A DNA stretch of 64,000 bases from Spinacia oleracea (lineage: Eukaryota; Streptophyta; Magnoliopsida; Caryophyllales; Amaranthaceae). This document shows positions 22,551 to 33,200 of the stretch, piece after piece; within the stretch, counting starts at the first letter, position 1; each line of letters starts with the position of its first letter. The notes beneath the pieces are model-generated. The model was not told the DNA's origin, made no database searches, and saw nothing but the letters and a program-made list of their open reading frames with translations. The DNA is taken from positions 108,287,157 through 108,351,156 of the forward strand of contig NC_079492.1 of the NCBI RefSeq assembly GCF_020520425.1, in the 5' to 3' direction. Both the position numbers and the translations under genes were made by a program.

Positions 22551-23194
22551 TCATCCGCTGAGGAACATGGCACCGAGTTTAACTTTCTTGCCATGACTAA
22601 GCTCTGCGATTGACTTGCATCTTGTGGACACACTCGTGAAGCTGGATGCTTCCAGTTTTCTTTCTATTTCATTCCAATCTATTACTCTATAGTTCTCTTT
22701 TGGCCCGTCTTCAACGTATACCTAGAAACAATACACAAAAAAAAAAGCATCAAACTAATAAGTAGAGAAGACGCTCAAAAGGCTTTGTAGATGGTTGGAA
22801 TTTGGAAACATACCTTGTTAGGCTGATCGTTGGAAGGTACAGACCAAGCCAAGAGCCACGCACAATTGACACTAGCATACACCACGGCAGCCTTGGAGCC
22901 CTTTGAAGGAGCTCCATAGTGTACGAACTTGGCGGTCCCACCTATTGGAATTTCCGTTGGAAATTCAGCTCGGAAACTCACTTCCCCACACCAATCATGT
23001 TTATTATGAATATGTAACCTGCTTCCTTTGGTTACGTTTAGTATGCACCCAGCAATTTGTAGTTGCATTTTCTCAATGTTTGGACTTTCTGTCAGTAGAA
23101 TTTTCTCTGCCTCTTTCATCATTTGCTCTACAACTGCCTTGTCCTCGTTTTGCAGTATTGATGCTGAACTTGCTAGCTGTTGAGCGGAAGCCAT
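22551..23194 (-). CDS. 23-kDa jasmonate-induced protein-like
   Basis: Two coding exons on the minus strand, 23194-22814 (127 codons) and 22721-22551 (56 codons and stop), 183 residues. The start MASAQQLASS was chosen because TTTTACAG at 23206-23213 is a 3' splice site 11 bp upstream: the apparent longer frame runs into an intron of the 5' leader. Body motifs include GCILNVTKGSRLHIHNKHDW, SKGSKAAVVY and SVNCAWLLAWSVP, and the C-terminal exon has DWNEIERKLEASS. This pattern is that of proteins annotated as 23-kDa jasmonate-induced, frequent in Amaranthaceae. They are induced by jasmonate, salt or wounding; biochemical function is not established. No signal peptide is apparent. Confidence 0.8.
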
Positions 23195-23205
23195 GTTACT
23201 CTCGT

Positions 23206-23460
23206 CTGTAAAATCAATCAAACAATCAATCACCGCCAAGAAAGAATAATATATTGAAATCAAAACTTAAACTGAATTCCATGTTAATTCATAAAGCAAA
23301 ACTACTAGTAAAAGAGATCGATCGAGGAAGATAATACTTGACTTTAGATGTTGTGCTTGGCTGCTGTAGACTTCCCTAACAATTGTGTAGTTTTTCTTAC
23401 TTCTTCGTAAACACTAGATAAAATTGGAACGATACAGGAAAACATCGCGTCTTATAAACG
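23206..23460 (-). promoter_or_regulatory. 5' leader intron and TATA box of the jasmonate-induced-like gene
   Basis: A TTTATAAG box lies on the minus strand at about 23451-23458. Some 110 bp further, donor CAA|GTATTA at 23337 pairs with acceptor TTTTACAG|ACG at 23206, giving a 132-bp intron in the 5' untranslated region. Transcription start is inferred to be near 23425. Confidence 0.5.
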
Positions 23461-24330
23461 CAGTGTATGAATATACACAAGCCATATGGCACGATAAAAT
23501 AGCGAATGAAATGGCAAGTATTAGGTTCTTTTCATTGCATAATTATATTCTTATTTATAGTTAAAAGTGACACTACCTACCAAAAATTGGGTATAAAGTG
23601 GTGAAATGCATTTTTTTTAAAAAAAATTCCATGACTCAAAGATACACAAGAGACCTACCATTCTCGACTGCTATAATGTGCTACTGATTCTCTTGTCTAT
23701 TTGTAGGTCCTCTTTTCTCACCAGCATATAGAATATATGAATAAATCTCTAATTTTCTTTTTCTTCCCATGTTAAATTTGGAAAATGGAATCTATAATAA
23801 TCTTGTTAGCCATTCATTGCATACTCCAAATTCAAGAGAACTGATCGAGAACCAAAACCAAAAAAATATCCTCGAAAATTACGGGACATATACAACTATA
23901 CAAGCCCACTCGATCCACTCCTAAGTATGTTGTCTGTACGGAGTGTATTTGAAATGTCAGAAGACTCAGAACTAAGTGATCGTCACCGTACTAGTTTGAA
24001 ATGTCCAAACTAAGTGATCATATTCATATGTTCTCCTTCCTCCGTTTCATATTAATGACGGCACTTTGATTTTTTGGACACTATACACAAATTCAATTGT
24101 TTTGACTATTATTTGCTATTTATGGGTAAAGAAAAATATAGTTGTGTGAAATCTTGTTTAATTCGTCTCAATAAGTATTTTCGGAATAACAAATTTTTAT
24201 AATTTTTACGAATACAAAATTAGAGATATTAATGTCCAAAATTTATACTGGCAGGCTTAAAAAGGTAAAAATATAACCATTAATTGTCGCAATGGAACTA
24301 TAGAAGGCCATCTGGCTTGAAATACGAAAA
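23461..24330. other. Intergenic, no gene seen
   Basis: AT-rich. A one-sided Stowaway-like end (CTTCCTCCGTTTCATATTAA) begins near 24032 and may run to about 24260, where it meets the MITE copy that follows. Confidence 0.4.
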
Positions 24331-24650
24331 TGATAAGCCATGTCGCAATGATGACATAGCATGCTTATACGTTATGATTTAAATTGAAAACTAAAATATT
24401 TAACTTATATAATCTATTATACATGTAACAAAAAAAAAAGGAAAATCAATATATTCGAATTTACAAATTGAATACTGTAATTTTTTATTTAAAAAAATTA
24501 TTTATGATTTGTATAAAAAATACGTATTTTCTTCTTTGTTACAACGGCCTTATTTACATATTTTATAGTAAAAGTTACATTGATAGTAAATTTTATTGAT
24601 GACGCATGCCTATATGACGCCCATATATAGCATTTAAAATCTGGCATGAA
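24331..24650. mobile_element. Diverged copy of the GATAAAGGTCGCAA MITE family
   Basis: In inverse orientation it matches much of the element at 25763-26093, including ATGATGACATAGCATGCTTA and AAACTAAAATATTTAACTTA. Ends are degenerate; the right part retains TTGATGACGCATGCCTATAT. Confidence 0.55.
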
Positions 24651-24878
24651 AAATGAGAACAACTAAATGGTGGTGCAACTTGCTACGTTTATCATCAAAC
24701 CAAAAAAAAACCATTACTCTACCATTATATCCGAACAAAGGAAGTATATACATAATTATTTTAGTACGTACATAATACATTTATTCTGATGGTAAAATTG
24801 TGATTGACCATAAAATGGGCGGTTGTAAAATGTAAATGGATACATAAGACTTAAAACAATGTGAAAGTGAAAAAACAT

Positions 24879-26554
24879 TTAATGTTGAGGGGGAGTGACA
24901 TTGCTCCCAAGCCTAACTACCATGCCATCTATATCCCGAACGTATCCAACCTTCTGGTTCCATTCCTTTTGTTCTGGTTCACTCACTGCTTCTGCCCCGT
25001 TCTCCACTGCCCTCTGCTTAAAACAATGCATTAATTTAATTTAAACCAAATAAATCTCCAAAATAGACAAATTAAGACAACATTATTAATTTGGTATTGC
25101 TTAATTTAGTACTCCGTACCTTGTAAGCGGCATCCACATCAGCATAGTCGAAGCACACCTCGATTGGGCCACGTTCATGTTTGGATTGAAATGTTTGAAC
25201 CTCACCTGTGACCTCATCGGTCTCATGTTGATGGATTTGGGTGAATGCTATTGTGGTCTGTCCACTCTCCAGTTCTCCCCATCTAGTACAAATTTATTTA
25301 ATTTTTTAATAAATACCAAGTATATCACAATCCACAAATCCATCCTCATTCTAACTTTTATGGTATACAAAGCGATACAGTAACACTCCATAAATCATTC
25401 ATGATTCATCATTCTTGTTATGAAATATTGTACGACGTTACAATATTTCATAACACATTCATGCACAATATTATTAACATAAACACACGCAATCGATTGT
25501 TTTTCTCATCCCTCTGCAGTACGGAGTATATTGCATCGGTTAGCGCAAACATTGACAAACCCTCGCCACATGCACAAATTCTTAATAACGGCTGGCATAC
25601 CATAAATATTTTAAGGCGGATAAGGAAAACTTTCTAAATTATATTTATATGAAGTATATTTTTTTTTAAAAATCACCCCCTTCAAAATCATTTACATGAT
25701 AGCACTGCATATAAGTATAACAAAGTAACTTTAGAAAGTTTGAAATATTTAGAAAGTTGGGTGATGATAAAGGTCGCAAGTTGCGACAACATTTAGTTGT
25801 CACAATCTAACGTGTCGAAGTTTAATTGGTACATATAGGCGCCACGTAGGCTATGTGTCATCAGGATATTTTTACTATCAATTCAATATTTTTACTATGA
25901 AAATATGTAAATAGATTAATCGATATAAAAAAGGAAACAAATTAGAATATTAAAATTTTCTTACCTTTTTTGAAAAATGTATAATAGTTTATATAAGTTA
26001 AATATTTTAGTTTCCAATTTAAATCATGACACATAAGCATGCCATGTCATCATTGTGACACGGCTTAAAGGTCGCGTGTTGCGACCTTTATCATTTTCGT
26101 AGAAAGTTTATCCGTTAAAAATAACAGTATTAACTTTAAAGTAAATAAAAACCATGTTGAAGTTAATAAAAAAACAAACTGGATATTGATATACAATAAA
26201 CTATGTACGAGAGGCATGATCATGCATCACATATAGCTTGGAGATATTCAAAAAAAATATATCAAAATCTAAGAAATTAACATAATATGCAAACAGCCAA
26301 ACACAAATATATTGTTCTTCGACATCACAAATTAATTCGATGTAACATGACCTTCCACATATATGAAGTCCATGTCGATTAATATTTATAATTTGTTAAG
26401 GATGGGATGATGTTACATAATACACATACCTGTGGGAATTATCTAAACGGCGAACGTTAACACCAAATGCTTTGGCATAAAAAGCTACTGATTTGGCAAC
26501 GTCTTTCACATACAAAACTGTGTAAGCATAGGCTGGCTTCAGATTTGAAGTCAT
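24879..26554 (-). CDS. Single-domain VOC (glyoxalase/bleomycin-resistance fold) protein
   Basis: Three coding exons on the minus strand: 26554-26430, 25282-25120, 25013-24879; 140 residues. The protein begins MTSNLKPAYAYTVLYVKDVA and contains the two beta-alpha-beta-beta-beta repeats of a VOC domain: KDVAKSVAFYAKAFGVNVRR, RWGELESGQTTIAF, then RGPIEVCFDYADVDAAYKRA, VGYVRDIDGMVVRLGS. It resembles plant desiccation-induced single-VOC proteins (At1g07645 type) rather than the large metal-dependent glyoxalase I; whether it acts on methylglyoxal is unknown. Length is full. Intron 1 (25283-26429) contains a MITE. The intron 2 acceptor is a tandem AAG-CAG, so a one-codon (Gln) alternative is possible. 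Confidence 0.85.
25763..26093. mobile_element. MITE in intron 1 of the VOC gene
   Basis: Inverted ends GATGATAAAGGTCGCAAGTT and (inverted) GAAAATGATAAAGGTCGCAA; AT-rich core, 331 bp, no coding. The family recurs at 24331-24650. Target duplication not determined. Confidence 0.7.
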
Positions 26555-27240
26555 TTTTATGTTTTGATCGACTTTGTGAGAGATTTGAAATTAGATTCAA
26601 AATTCAATATTTCTGATTATTGTAATTTCATGGAATTGCAGTTTGTTATCGTCATTTATTTACATCTTCCATTTCAACACGTTGTGCGCGCCTCTGCAAG
26701 GTGTGAGCTCGTGAAGGCTACGAAGATGCCACGTTCATACATGCACCTGAATACGATGATAATTACAAACTAGTTTTTCTTTGTTTGGTAACTTAAAGGA
26801 TAATGGTAGAAGATGGTGAAGATTGAGGGGAAGAAAGGAGAGGAGGGAGGAAAGAAGGAAAAGTGGTTTCCCTCCCTTTCAAATGGAAAAAGGGTTTTCC
26901 ACATTTGAGAGAGTCATGTAAAATTGTTTTGCATGCCTTACCCAACCAAACAACGTAAAATGATTGAATTATGGAAAATCGTATTCCATGAAAAACGTTT
27001 TACGCCCTACCAAACGGAGCCTAAGGTCGTATAATTTTCAATAAGGTCCTATAAGTTTAGATAAGTTCAAATACGAAGTAATAATAATAAATAAAAATAA
27101 ATAAATAATAATACTAAAATATTCTTATTTTGGAATTTATTGGAACTTATTAAAATTTACTAGAACTTATTAAAACTTACGAACTTATTGAAACTTATTT
27201 GAACTTACTGAACTTATTGGACCAAAAACTTATTTTTTTA
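26555..27240. other. Upstream of the VOC gene; MITE-like remnants
   Basis: Includes the presumed VOC promoter. A GTTTGGTA at about 26782 and its inverse TACCAAAC at about 27009 may bound a MITE with a GGAGGGAGGAAAG tract. From 27040 repeated GAACTTATT words and GGTGAACAGAGTGTCCC near 27243-27259 mark a diverged relative of the element at 61798-62592. Confidence 0.4.
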
Positions 27241-27343
27241 AAGGTGAACAGAGTGTCCCATAACCAGTATTTACTCGATGCGCGGTACATGATTTACAAA
27301 TTTTAACTTTAAACGAAATATAATAATTTATAGAAAAACAAAG

Positions 27344-27600
27344 AAATATACTCTCTTCCTCCATTATTACGGGTTAGTCCTATTTCTTATTGACTTATAT
27401 TTTTCATTAGTCTCTTATACAATATTTCTTTATTTTTCCAACCGTTTAAACGAAAAGTTAAATTAATTTATGAAAAAAACAAAAAAATATACTCCCTTTC
27501 TCCATTATTGAGGGTTAGTCCCCGGTCTTTCTTATTGAGTTGCTTTTTATTAGTCTCTTTACAATATTTCTTTATTTGTTTAACCTTTATCCCCATTATA
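27344..27600. repeat. 140-bp direct duplication of a MITE end
   Basis: ATATACTCTCTTCCTCCATT with GGGTTAGTCC and TTTCATTAGTCTCTTA-type sequence at about 27346 is repeated at 27487 (ATATACTCCCTTTCTCCATT). The two copies point the same way. Confidence 0.6.
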
Positions 27601-27778
27601 CCTTTTAAATATACAAATCTAACTTATAAGAATCAATTAGAAGTATGATCTCATCATTTATTGTGTTATCCTTACCCATTTTTTTTATTCGTCCGAGTGG
27701 TCACTGCATATGTACCTTACCAGTAGAAAGGTTCATAACACCTAAAATATTTAAAATTTAAATATAAATATCTAAGTA

Positions 27779-28077
27779 CTCCCTCTGTTCCATGATGTTC
27801 CTCATGTTTACTATTCACGTGGTCAAAGTTTAAAAACTTTGACCGTAATTAATAGTATGAAAACTTTGACCGTAATTAATAGTATGATTAAGAGTATAAA
27901 TGTTAACTTGTGGGATATCATTTGATTCGTTTTAATATAAATTTTCTAAATATAAATTTTCTAAATATAAATTTTTTATAATTTTTACTAATACGAAATT
28001 AAAAATATTAACGGTCAAAGTAGTGCATAGGAGACCGCGCATAAGGGAAAGTGAGGAACATTATGGAACGTAGGGAG
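27779..28077. mobile_element. Stowaway-type MITE
   Basis: Ends CTCCCTCTGTTCCATGATGT and (inverted) CTCCCTACGTTCCATAATGT; TA at 27777-27778 and 28078-28079. 299 bp. The internal segment holds a small tandem of AAAACTTTGACCGTAATTAA. Confidence 0.85.
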
Positions 28078-28103
28078 TATATGGTATCCCACTTTTGAAA
28101 ATA

Positions 28104-28130
28104 CTAGTTGTTGGACCGTGCGCTAGCACG
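28104..28130 (-). mobile_element. Second Helitron-like 3' terminus
   Basis: On the minus strand a CGTGC-TAGC-GCACG hairpin is followed by GTCCAACAA and CTAG, then T. Same stem as at 15808-15833. A GA-rich segment (28430-28520) could hold the other end; not proven. Confidence 0.4.
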
Positions 28131-28712
28131 CACATGTAAAAATATTACATAAAAATTTACATTTATTTTGTATAAATATACATAAAAAACGGGCATTTAC
28201 AAATTTATGGAAAATATTTGAAAATCAATGCTAAAATTCAATTTGTATGTAATTAATAATACGAAAAATCATAAATACGTTTATATCATAGGTGTCTTTA
28301 ATATTGTAGCATTTTTGTTCTTCTTTGATTCCTATTTTTTTATTTTCTATTTTTCAGCAACTATATATATAATAATTGTACTTATGAATCATAACCATTA
28401 GTTAATTTAGAATTTTAGAAATACATTTTAGAGAGAGAAAGAAGAGAAGATTTATATTCTCTTAACATAAGAGAGATTTTTTGAGAGAGAAAAAGTGAGA
28501 TAGTGAGTGAAAGAGTGAAAGAGTGAAAAATACATTTTCTCCTTATTTTCTCTTTAAAATTCTTTATGAATGTTTTTCCTTAGTTGAAAATGAGTGAATT
28601 AAGAAAAATGCTAGTTCAATTTGGCAAGTCTTCGAAGTCAGAGAATCACATGAGAGCATGATATTTTTTGAGGATATGATTGAGATAAGTTTTTGAAGAT
28701 TTATTAAAAGAT
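28131..28712. other. AT-rich and GA-rich sequence before the large nest
   Basis: No gene. AGAGAGAAA and AGTGAAAGAG runs at 28430-28530. Confidence 0.35.
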
Positions 28713-28792
28713 ATTGATGAAGGAAATAGTGCCCTTGGTCCAAGTATGCATATAATATTAAGTCTAATAAATACGGTTCAGTATTAATTAAC

Positions 28793-30255
28793 TGTAGACA
28801 CCTACTTTTGTCCCCATTCCCGAAAGGGAAAGGTTCGATGATGAAAACATAAATCTCCACTTGACAACGCATCTCCTATAAAATAAATGAATCTCAATTC
28901 CCCTTTTCATTTCACCCGAAACCTGCTATTTATGGAAACCTGCTAAAAATAGTAACTGCCGTAAAAGGTAGCTTCTAAAAGTGGCAAGTCATAAAAGATA
29001 AAAACCTGTCAGAATTAGGTGTTGCACTCCAACATAAATCCTAAATGAGATAGAAAACTGCGAGAATCCAATTCCTAATATGATTCGGAAATAAGAGTTA
29101 CGTATTAATTAAAATCCTAACGAGCCTAGAGTTCGTAACGGGCCCAGACGCATTCCGTCATGAAATTGATACGCACTAAAAGACTCGATTAAGTCTCAAA
29201 CACTACGGATTTCAGGAATCCGAATCTGACTAAGAAAACAGCCCAGACCCTATTTTCAACGCCTGGCTCTGGGCGCCGAAATCTTCGGCGCCCGGGCCTG
29301 GGCGCTGAAAATACCTGGGTACGTGTTTTTTCCTAATTCTTTGTGGATCAGAACTCTGCAATTCTATCTTTCCAGAACTCTTCCCTATAAATACAGCCCC
29401 AAATTCGACGTGAAAGGAACACACACAACACACACAATTCATATTCTCAGTATTGACTCAAACCCTTAGCCTAAGCCTCACGCTGCGAAATTGTTCACGC
29501 GTTCTGTCGCAATCGATCCATAAATCGAATAGAACGTATCCTGTCCCATAATTGAGATTCGTTAAATAAAAAGGAGAAATAGCAAAGTCAAAGTGGTTAG
29601 TTTTCTGAGAACCGTGACGCACCTCTCAAGGGTGCGTCGTAATGTGTCCCTTTCCGATGATTTAATTGCTTTCCTCGCCCTTTTTATGAACTGTTAAACT
29701 AACTAAATCTGATTGTTCTATCACGCCTAACAAATATAATATTTTTGGGAAATTGGATTATCATGCTAGGTCCCTTAATGCTATCTAAATAAGATAATCG
29801 CGATCGATCTAGTATTATACGTTGCATATTGCTAAAATCAACTCAGATTAGTTTAATAGTTAACGCATGTCCCTTCAATTATTTATGCTGAGCTAGTAAG
29901 GATATCCTGCCTCTGGAGTTATCGACGAGCGAAGTACTCCTCTCGGTAGTTACAGTCCCCCGAACCCTCAATCTGTACCTTGCGGGTGTATGTTGAGAGA
30001 TCCCCACACCAGGGATCACAAGGGAACCTACGGCCGTCGTGGTCAAACATAATTGCACTCCCTTTATGTCACGATAACCGGGTTTCGTCAGTTTTTCTCA
30101 TTGTTGTTAAAAACTGAATGGCGACTCCTATATTACTAGTCAATTGGGTGTAAACTCACAGGAAATCCAATTACACTTGATTGAATAAAAAGAATCGTCA
30201 CATCCACGAGGGACGAGGTCACGCATTAGCCTCGTGCTTTTTCGACCCCCTCACA
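28793..30255 (+). repeat. 5' LTR of the large Tat-type element
   Basis: 1463 bp. TATAAATA box at 29386-29393, followed 30-40 bp later by a CACACACAACACAC run. Carries one GCGCC hairpin module at 29251-29312. Confidence 0.9.
29386..29393 (+). promoter_or_regulatory. TATA box in the 5' LTR of the Tat-type element
   Basis: CCCTATAAATACAGCCCC; the same box is at 38679-38686 in the 3' LTR. Confidence 0.65.
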
Positions 30256-30275
30256 GTGGCGACTCCACTGGGGAT
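30256..30275 (+). other. Primer-binding site of the Tat-type element
   Basis: GTGGCGACTCCACTGGGGAT directly after the LTR; the form seen in Ogre/Tat elements, probably pairing with an arginine tRNA (from memory). Confidence 0.7.
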
Positions 30276-33200
30276 AGTGAAGGAAATACTCGTGCTTGTA
30301 GGTAATCAAAATAGCCGAAGGGTGAAATGATCCTACCCCGCGTTTATTTCCCCATCACGTTGGGACGACCTGAAAATCAGCATATTAATGTGAACGGGCA
30401 GAACCGCATAACGAATCTCGGCTCCCACGGGAGTTGGGACTAAGGATACCTTTTTTCGCCAATAGGGGGGTGCATACGCCGCGCATGTTGCCCACTCGGT
30501 ACTTGTGCAGGTAGTACACCTATCCCGAATCCAATCGCTCGCTCATTAGGTCCCTCTCGCCTGCATGCCCCCTTGGCTTGCACTTACGGGTTGGCCTCTT
30601 GAGCGAAATTCGTCTGTTGAAGACACTACCTTGATCGGGGCATGTGTTGGATCTACGATAGAAGCGGTACCAAGCTAGGCGCAAATACTACCCATAGAAG
30701 CCTATCATAAACTACGTGACATATTTAATTTTCAAATCCATGTTTGTAATGTAGTTATGTGTAGCGAACTATGTGACTATGTTATGATTGTGCGTACGAA
30801 TAATGCTAGACAAATAATGCTAGAAAACCAACGACCTTAAAAATTGCCCAAACATTCATAAACCAATTTGCCGAAGAGTTATACCGAAATACGCGTTCCG
30901 CAAACCCGAACGATCGCCACAGAAATAAGCGACGCTCGGGATGGCCCGTAACGAATCCCACAAACGCTGTACAACGCGTAAAGGACGTTATAAGGCAAGC
31001 GCGCAAAATCAAGTCGCATAAACAAAAAATATACGCCAACAGAAATCGAGCACCAGTCAGGGACGCATTTTCAGCGCCCCTGGCTGGGCGCCAGAATCTC
31101 TCACGCCCACTGCTGGGCGCTGAAGTTGCTGCCTGGCCTTATGGTCAGGCACAGCAGCCTCGGTGCCCGCGCATGAAAAAATATACGTAGCAAAAAAAAA
31201 AACTTTTCGTAAAAATTGCTGCAGGGGCGTATGAAAAGGCACTCGACTCTAAAAGCGACTAAAAATTAAAAAAATAAATAACTCTTTGTGTCGTTGATTA
31301 GGCCTCCTACGACGACAATGCTCGGCATCAAAACCGAACATGCTAATAATTATGAATGTCACATGGGCAAAGTATTCAAAAAATAATGTTCGAATAAAGT
31401 CTTCAAGAAAAAATAAATGTTCAAATAAAAAATACATAAATCCGAGTCCAGACTAGGCTATGCCAAAGTACAATCTAAATACTAAGTCTTAGTTGTATTA
31501 TCCATAAGAATCGGTCCTAATGCTTGGTGTCGCTCTGCAAGTTAAAAGGTTAAACCATATTGAGTCTCCCTTCCTAACGTTTAAATCAATAAGCACCCAT
31601 ATGTAATTGTCATCCCTTGCTAAGAATCCACGGCCTCAATACTCTCTCTCACCCATAAAAAGAATATGTTATGTATTTACAAAATGGAAACGGTCACATT
31701 CTGAAAATCATAGTCGCACAACCCCCAGAGTGAACCTAAGGTGTCAATACCATTAGCAAAAATTAATGGCCTCAAGGCTTATGATCACATTGGGTCACGA
31801 CTATCATAGTCCTCTCGAGCCACTCGCTCCTCTAAATACTCCTAAGTACGGACTAAACGATTTTCCATGAATGCAACATGACCAACCATGAAAATACCCA
31901 AATCGGCATACCATAAGGCCCCATTGGGGTAAAGCAATACACACTAAGAGAGAAGCCGCACTAATGATTCTAGTCTTACAAAAATGAAAATTCGATTTCC
32001 CCAAGTAACTACCTTGCCAACATTAAGCAAAATGGCGCATGACGAATGAACACCCAAGGGTTAAAATCTAAAGTGTCAACCAACGAAAGTTATGGTCCAA
32101 TTAGCCTAAGTCTTAGAGTCACTGGGTCAAGTATTATAGGCTTACGCCACGTCATTATGTTGAGTCTAGGCCACCTCCTTGTATTCATACACGGGTTATA
32201 ATCAGAAAGATTAATGAAAGTTCGAGTCTAAATCACAACTTTCAATTAAATCCCAGAAACTGGAATCTGAAAAGAAGCAAAAAAGTTATTTTCGATGCAA
32301 TTCTTTCGTTAAATTTCAATAAGGTAAAAACAAGATTCCGAATCTACGCTATTTGCACATTTTAAGAAACGACTAAATACGCTTGCAAAATAAGGCAATT
32401 TAAAGGTCCACCCTAGGCCTACTAAAATTAAAAGTCCACTATAGGCCTACCAAACGAGGCTCACTCAGTCTCGCCTCGTGACTCAAAGACCACAACCATC
32501 TACCTTTTAGCCCAAATAAAAAATTTGATTGAAGGATTTATGTCGGGGGGGAAATCCCAAGCAAAAAGAAAAAAGAGAAAGAGGAAAGGGAGAGCGAAAA
32601 GAGCCATGAAATACTTAGCCCGTACCTCCCAAAGTACGAAATCTACCCAAGTAAACGAAGGAAAAGAATTGAGTCAACCAATCCAAATCATAAAATTCTA
32701 CGATGTCTACCCTTTCCAATCCTTATGCTCTTAGACGCCTTCGCTCTGGGGTCCCTGTTCAGCTCATTTAACCCATCCATGTTCTCATTGCCATAACCCA
32801 AGAAACCATTACTATATAATGACTATATAACTTGTATGGATACATCCTGTTGATATACCCTTGAGCTGTCCCCATGCTACTCATTGACCTTGGTTGATTT
32901 AAACTCATGACACTAGCTTGAGGCTGCAAATTGTGAGTCCTAGAAGATGTAATCCTTATGCTATACAACTCAACTTATCCTATCTCATTCAACCCATCTT
33001 TCAAGCCGTCTTGAGTCACGAATAAAAAAGAAAACAAATGAAAAGTGCAAAAAATAATAAATAATAAAAAAAGCAAACCTTGCAAAGCGCCTTTAAAAAT
33101 TAGTCTAAAAAGAAAAAGAAGCATTTAGCGCACCAAAAAAGATCCGCCCAGAAATAATTTTCAGCGCCCACAGCTGGGCGCCGAAATCTTTAGCGCCCCA

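Noticed and set aside
22775-23263. N-terminal extension MISIYYSFLAVIDCLI of the jasmonate-induced-like gene as a signal peptide
   Set aside because: It is translated intron: a 3' splice site lies between it and the family-type start MASAQQ.
32525-32734. Lys/Arg-rich frame as a possible nucleocapsid of the Tat-type element
   Set aside because: Only 69 codons, no zinc knuckle, no neighbouring gag or pol; composition can arise from A/G-rich DNA.
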